A stretch of 43,165 bases of DNA from a virus: the IMG/VR virus record IMGVR_UViG_3300031774_001518, positions 1-43,165 of that record, one strand, 5' to 3'. Positions 39,953 through 43,165 of the stretch are shown here, piece by piece. Numbering within the stretch: the first letter of the stretch is position 1; every line of letters begins with the position of its first letter. Made by a program: the position numbers and the translations under genes. Below the pieces are notes generated by a model. The model was not told the origin of the DNA, searched no databases, and saw only the letters and a list, made by a program, of their open reading frames with translations.

Positions 39953-40628
39953 ATCGTGTTATCTCTGGTTTTAGATACTTGTCTATTAGATAATAGTGTT
40001 TACAGTTAAGTAGAGCGTCTCTAACACTATCTATGTCTCTAGGCTTGCTTGTATTCATTCTTACGCCTGGTTCTAACTCTAATACTTCTTTTATAAACCA
40101 ATCTAAATTACTGCTATCTATATACGATATGTTTTTAAATTGCTCACAAAAGTCAATAAAATTGCATGTATGATAATTGGTATGTAACGTAAATGCTCTG
40201 CCCCAACTATGTTTTAATTCTTGCTCTCCATCACAAATAAATTGTGTTAAGTAAAATAGTCGGTCTATGTATTCAACTAGCCTATCACGATCATAAACAA
40301 TTTTTTCCCATAAAGGCAAAAATTCATCTCCTGGTGCAATACCACTTATATAATCTTGTAATATTTCTTTGAACCCACTTACATATCTTTTCCAAGGATT
40401 TCTTATTACAAAAAATATTTCATAGTCTTGTTTATGCAAGTGTTCCACTATATCTTCTTGTCTACTCATACCAGCAAAGTGTTCTGGTCCTATGCCATAC
40501 CAATCAACTTCTGCTTCGCCAACAGTTTTCCAATCTGCTTTGTTTTCTAAAAGATTTTGTAAACTAGTTGTTCCAGTTTTACCTTTACTAAATATACAAA
40601 TCTTTTTATTGTCGTTTATTGCTAACAT
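39936..40628 (-). CDS. Sulfotransferase
   Basis: 230 residues. SKGKTGTTS at 14-22 is the 5'-phosphosulfate-binding loop for PAPS, and FVIRNPWKRYVSGF (73-86) the 3'-phosphate-binding motif with R76 and S84. These are the two signatures of PAPS-dependent sulfotransferases that act on carbohydrates or small molecules. The acceptor is likely a glycan given the neighbours. No signal peptide or membrane anchor, so it acts in the cytoplasm. Its start overlaps the radical SAM paralogue 6 stop by one base. Confidence 0.82.
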   Translation of the reverse strand: MLAINDNKKICIFSKGKTGTTSLQNLLENKADWKTVGEAEVDWYGIGPEHFAGMSRQEDIVEHLHKQDYEIFFVIRNPWKRYVSGFKEILQDYISGIAPGDEFLPLWEKIVYDRDRLVEYIDRLFYLTQFICDGEQELKHSWGRAFTLHTNYHTCNFIDFCEQFKNISYIDSSNLDWFIKEVLELEPGVRMNTSKPRDIDSVRDALLNCKHYYLIDKYLKPEITRYENIM

Positions 40629-42031
40629 TATCTGTAATTGTGTTTCCTGTCAGTTCTCATCCACCAGTCAAATAATTCTGGGTCTCTTGCATAGATATCT
40701 TGTATTCTCAATTTTTCTTTTGGTCTTATCTCTGCAATTTTATCTTGCCAACCTCTACCATTAAAGAAACTGTCTTCGTGTTGATCAGGAAACTGCTCTT
40801 CAAAGTTTGGTGTTACTTTCATGTTTTCTAATTCGTTTATTAATGTTTGTTGTTTTTGTGTTGCTCTGGGTTTTATGTATGCTAAATTTTCATCTATAAT
40901 TCTATTAAGTATGTGTCTAGGCCATGCCATAGCACTCATAACAATATCAGGATGGAAAGCGAACATGCGTTTTGTTTCTATCTTAACATCTAGTTCTAAT
41001 GCATAATCAAAAAAGTTTTTAAGGTCAAACATGCCTGGGCCTGTAAGAGTTAAGTCCATTAACATTTTATCATTGCCGCCAGGTAATGCTACTCCTTCTC
41101 TAAAGTTTTTATCCCATTGTTCCCAATTTAGTCCTGTCCTTATGTATTCACCTATTTCTCCTGTGCCGTCTATACTTGCACACATGGTCCAATCTTTTGC
41201 TTGTGGCAACCAGTCATATAAGTAATGCTTACCAAATCGCACTCTGCTAAGATTACTATTATAACGTAAGTGAACTTTATTTAGATTTCCGTCTTGGGAG
41301 AGTCTATCCATAGACTTCCAATGTATATCATACATCAGTGGTTCTCCACCAACCCAATATATTTCCTCAACTGTTCCTGATTTAATATATTCCCAAAACT
41401 CTTCTTCTACAACTTCTTTCTGAAACGTCTCGATGACCTCCTTGTTCTCAGGAACCATAAACGGCTGTTGTTCCGGAGTCCAAAGGTCATGCTTTCTTTT
41501 TTCTGCTTCCCATGCCGAACTGAGAGGTTCGCCACACATACGACACTTAAAATTACACAGGTTACTGACCCGGTAATCAAAAGAAATTGGTTCCATAGTA
41601 GTATATCCATCTTCGTCTGTCTCCTCAAAACATTGATCGATTTTATTTTCAAACAAAAAGCCTGTAAACCACTGACGGTATGTGCTTTGACTTAATATAC
41701 TATCATTACAGACTGCACATTGTGGTATCTCCTCTCCAGACATAAGTTTCTTTCTTATATCCATCATGTAAGGAGAATTCCAATGTTCTTTCAAACTTAT
41801 AGGTTGGTAGTCTTCTATTGTTCCTACTTCTTTGTATTTGCCTGTGCTTTTATCATTACTGGCATCAATATACTGACGTTGCATCATGTGTTCTTCTCTA
41901 CTAGCACAACACATACGTCTTTCTGACTGTGGACTTATATATGTATGAGTCCATGGTGCCGTGCAGAAAACCTTATTAAGTGAGTCAGGACTCTGTTGTC
42001 CTCTCTCCCATTTAGGTTTTATTTTAGCCAT
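40628..42031 (-). CDS. Radical SAM enzyme with N-terminal SPASM-like motif, paralogue 6
   Basis: 467 residues from ATG at 42031; a TTG two codons earlier is possible. It is the longest and stands apart from the other five. C23-TAPW, C41-C42, SLKEHWNSPYMMDIRKKLM and C105-x2-C108 form the front motif. C159-x3-C163-x2-C166 (CNFKCRMC), VGGEP at 227-231 and SIDGTGEIGEYIRTG follow. The C-terminus (IQDIYARDPELFDWW) keeps the PEL element. Between sulfotransferase and NeuB-like genes, with 1- and 8-base overlaps, so it is tied to the sugar genes rather than to the five-gene run. Confidence 0.82.
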   Translation of the reverse strand: MAKIKPKWERGQQSPDSLNKVFCTAPWTHTYISPQSERRMCCASREEHMMQRQYIDASNDKSTGKYKEVGTIEDYQPISLKEHWNSPYMMDIRKKLMSGEEIPQCAVCNDSILSQSTYRQWFTGFLFENKIDQCFEETDEDGYTTMEPISFDYRVSNLCNFKCRMCGEPLSSAWEAEKRKHDLWTPEQQPFMVPENKEVIETFQKEVVEEEFWEYIKSGTVEEIYWVGGEPLMYDIHWKSMDRLSQDGNLNKVHLRYNSNLSRVRFGKHYLYDWLPQAKDWTMCASIDGTGEIGEYIRTGLNWEQWDKNFREGVALPGGNDKMLMDLTLTGPGMFDLKNFFDYALELDVKIETKRMFAFHPDIVMSAMAWPRHILNRIIDENLAYIKPRATQKQQTLINELENMKVTPNFEEQFPDQHEDSFFNGRGWQDKIAEIRPKEKLRIQDIYARDPELFDWWMRTDRKHNYR

Positions 42032-42782
42032 TTGCAATCTCTAATTGATTCATATTTACAAAAAAGTCATAGAATTTCTTAGGTGATAAGGTTGCTCCTA
42101 TGGAGTCATCATCTCCTAAAAACTTTTCTATAAAGTCTACATTTTTAAACACTACCGCACAGTCGGGGAATATATCCTCACATCTTCCTTCATACCCAAC
42201 GCCGACATGTGGTCTACTCTTGTATTTTTCTAAAACTTCCAAATTCAATTCTTCTATTTGAGGTGGAAATTTAGTTGTAGAATGATAAAGTTTCACTCTC
42301 TTTTTAAATTTAGGTTTCTGTAGTTTATCTAGTAATAAATCTATAAGTCTATCATTACCTCCGTATGTAATCCATTTAAAGTGATCAGCAACAAACATAA
42401 CAAGTCCTTCATCATCTCTTGAATCATAATGAACTTTTATTTCTTCTGTGCCTGTATTTCTTTTTACCCATTCTGCAGATGCTACATCAGTAACACTCCA
42501 TTTGAGCGGTATTCCAATATTGTCTATTAATTTAAGAATCTTTTCACAAGTAAATTCATCTACTTCACTACGGTTTGCTACTTCTATATAAGGAAGTGTT
42601 CCCCATTTAGAATCTATTTGTAAATATTGCTTGTTAGGTTGTATTGCTAAGTGAGGTGTCGACTTAGATAGAACAACGGCATCAGCATTACATTGTGCGG
42701 CACTGATTATTCTTTTCTCTAATACACTATAATCATTCTCGTGACCTATACTGATGTTTGCATGTAATTCTATATCTCTCAA
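42024..42782 (-). CDS. NeuB-like TIM-barrel protein
   Basis: 252 residues, shorter than sialic acid synthases (about 340, which carry a C-terminal SAF domain missing here). The N-terminus HANISIGHENDYSVLEKRIISAAQCNADAVVLSKSTP follows the NeuB pattern (E-I-x-x-N-H/G..., then A-A...G/A-D-A-V), and VGVGYEGRCEDIFPDCAVVFKNVDFIEKFLGDDDSIGATLSP resembles the NeuB end of the barrel. NeuB joins phosphoenolpyruvate to an N-acetyl-hexosamine to make nonulosonic acids. Several catalytic positions are not clearly met, so a related pyruvate-sugar reaction or a non-enzymatic role is possible. Confidence 0.55.
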   Translation of the reverse strand: MRDIELHANISIGHENDYSVLEKRIISAAQCNADAVVLSKSTPHLAIQPNKQYLQIDSKWGTLPYIEVANRSEVDEFTCEKILKLIDNIGIPLKWSVTDVASAEWVKRNTGTEEIKVHYDSRDDEGLVMFVADHFKWITYGGNDRLIDLLLDKLQKPKFKKRVKLYHSTTKFPPQIEELNLEVLEKYKSRPHVGVGYEGRCEDIFPDCAVVFKNVDFIEKFLGDDDSIGATLSPKKFYDFFVNMNQLEIANG

Positions 42783-43165
42783 CTTATATCTCCGTATTGT
42801 GGAACAAGTTCTTGCTCGTCTCCTTTGTTCCTTATAATGTTTCCGCCTACTGGTGCATCTATAATATATATTCCTAAACTTCTAAAAATCTCAGACCATA
42901 TAATAGGACTTTGTAAAGTAAACTCTGATTTTATTTTTAAGTCCATTGCAAATTTCATTGTTTCATCTATGTCTAATTCACTAATCTTATCAAATGCTTG
43001 CCTATTCATTATCCAACTAAAATCATCAAACATCACAGCACCATTAGGAGTTACTAGTCTTATAGGTGATAGTATAATAGGCTTTATATCCATTACTCTA
43101 TTATCTAGTGTTTCTGTATTCTCTAACAAGTGTCTTACTTGTAGATGAGGTGTTAATGTTCTCCA
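42779..43165 (-). CDS. Unknown protein, 5' end cut by window edge
   Basis: The frame is open to the last base of the window, with 12 codons before the first TTG, so the N-terminus lies outside. The visible 128 residues include FDDFSWIMNRQAFDKISELDID, a phrase found in some glycan-modifying proteins where an acidic residue pair precedes a helix, and LQSPIIWSEIFRSLGIYII. No family can be named. Stop overlaps the NeuB-like start by four bases, so it belongs to the same unit. Confidence 0.6.
   Translation of the reverse strand, partial: WRTLTPHLQVRHLLENTETLDNRVMDIKPIILSPIRLVTPNGAVMFDDFSWIMNRQAFDKISELDIDETMKFAMDLKIKSEFTLQSPIIWSEIFRSLGIYIIDAPVGGNIIRNKGDEQELVPQYGDIS

Noticed and set aside
1-43165. 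Integrase, transposase, att sites or insertion sequences.
   Set aside because: No such gene or flanking repeat was seen; the window shows no sign of a mobile insertion of that kind.

Overview
The window reads as one stretch of an AT-rich, double-stranded DNA tailed-phage genome, most likely a marine T4-like myovirus. Evidence for a phage: genes are packed head to tail with 1-50 base overlaps, many are under 100 codons, and the set mixes a FEN-type 5'-3' exonuclease, glutaredoxin, GTP cyclohydrolase I, QueE, a MoxR/VWA pair, 2OG-Fe(II) oxygenases and a single tRNA. Several conserved unknowns resemble proteins I recall from marine T4-like phages. No capsid, tail, terminase or polymerase gene lies in the window, so the T4-like assignment and any host (SAR11 or another marine bacterium) are inference.

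Layout. From 1 to about 19.8 kb nearly all genes run rightward. First come a cut glycosyltransferase and a GalE-like epimerase, then a phosphoribosyltransferase, FolE and QueE. A secreted protein and a chain of small unknowns lead to the exonuclease, an SGNH-like protein, glutaredoxin and two 2OG-Fe(II) oxygenases. The MoxR ATPase follows, then a structured non-coding segment with a strong terminator, a small gene, tRNA-Arg(UCU), one leftward Pro/Ala-rich gene, the VWA/HExxH protein, more small genes, a SWIM zinc-finger protein and an 805-residue FG-GAP lipoprotein. Four near-identical sigma70-type promoters (TTGACA, 16 bases, TATWAT) with similar leaders drive genes in this half.

From 19.8 kb to the right edge nearly all genes run leftward as one tightly coupled block, interrupted only by the rightward GT10-like gene at 20.7 kb. 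The block holds six SGNH/GDSL-like paralogues (a seventh is at 8.4 kb) and six radical SAM paralogues whose SPASM-like cysteine motif lies before the AdoMet domain. It also holds a 1283-residue protein of twelve tandem domains, a NodU/CmcH carbamoyltransferase, a methyltransferase, a P-loop kinase, a UDP-sugar dehydrogenase, a sulfotransferase and a NeuB-like protein.

How they may work together. The leftward block looks like a decoration pathway: sugar precursors (epimerase, dehydrogenase, NeuB-like), transfer (glycosyltransferases, the repeat protein), and trimming or capping by acyl, carbamoyl, sulfo and methyl groups, with radical SAM enzymes adding an unknown step. The target could be the host surface glycan or a virion glycan. 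This is inference from gene content; the radical SAM array, SGNH expansion and repeat protein are the strongest candidates for an undescribed system.
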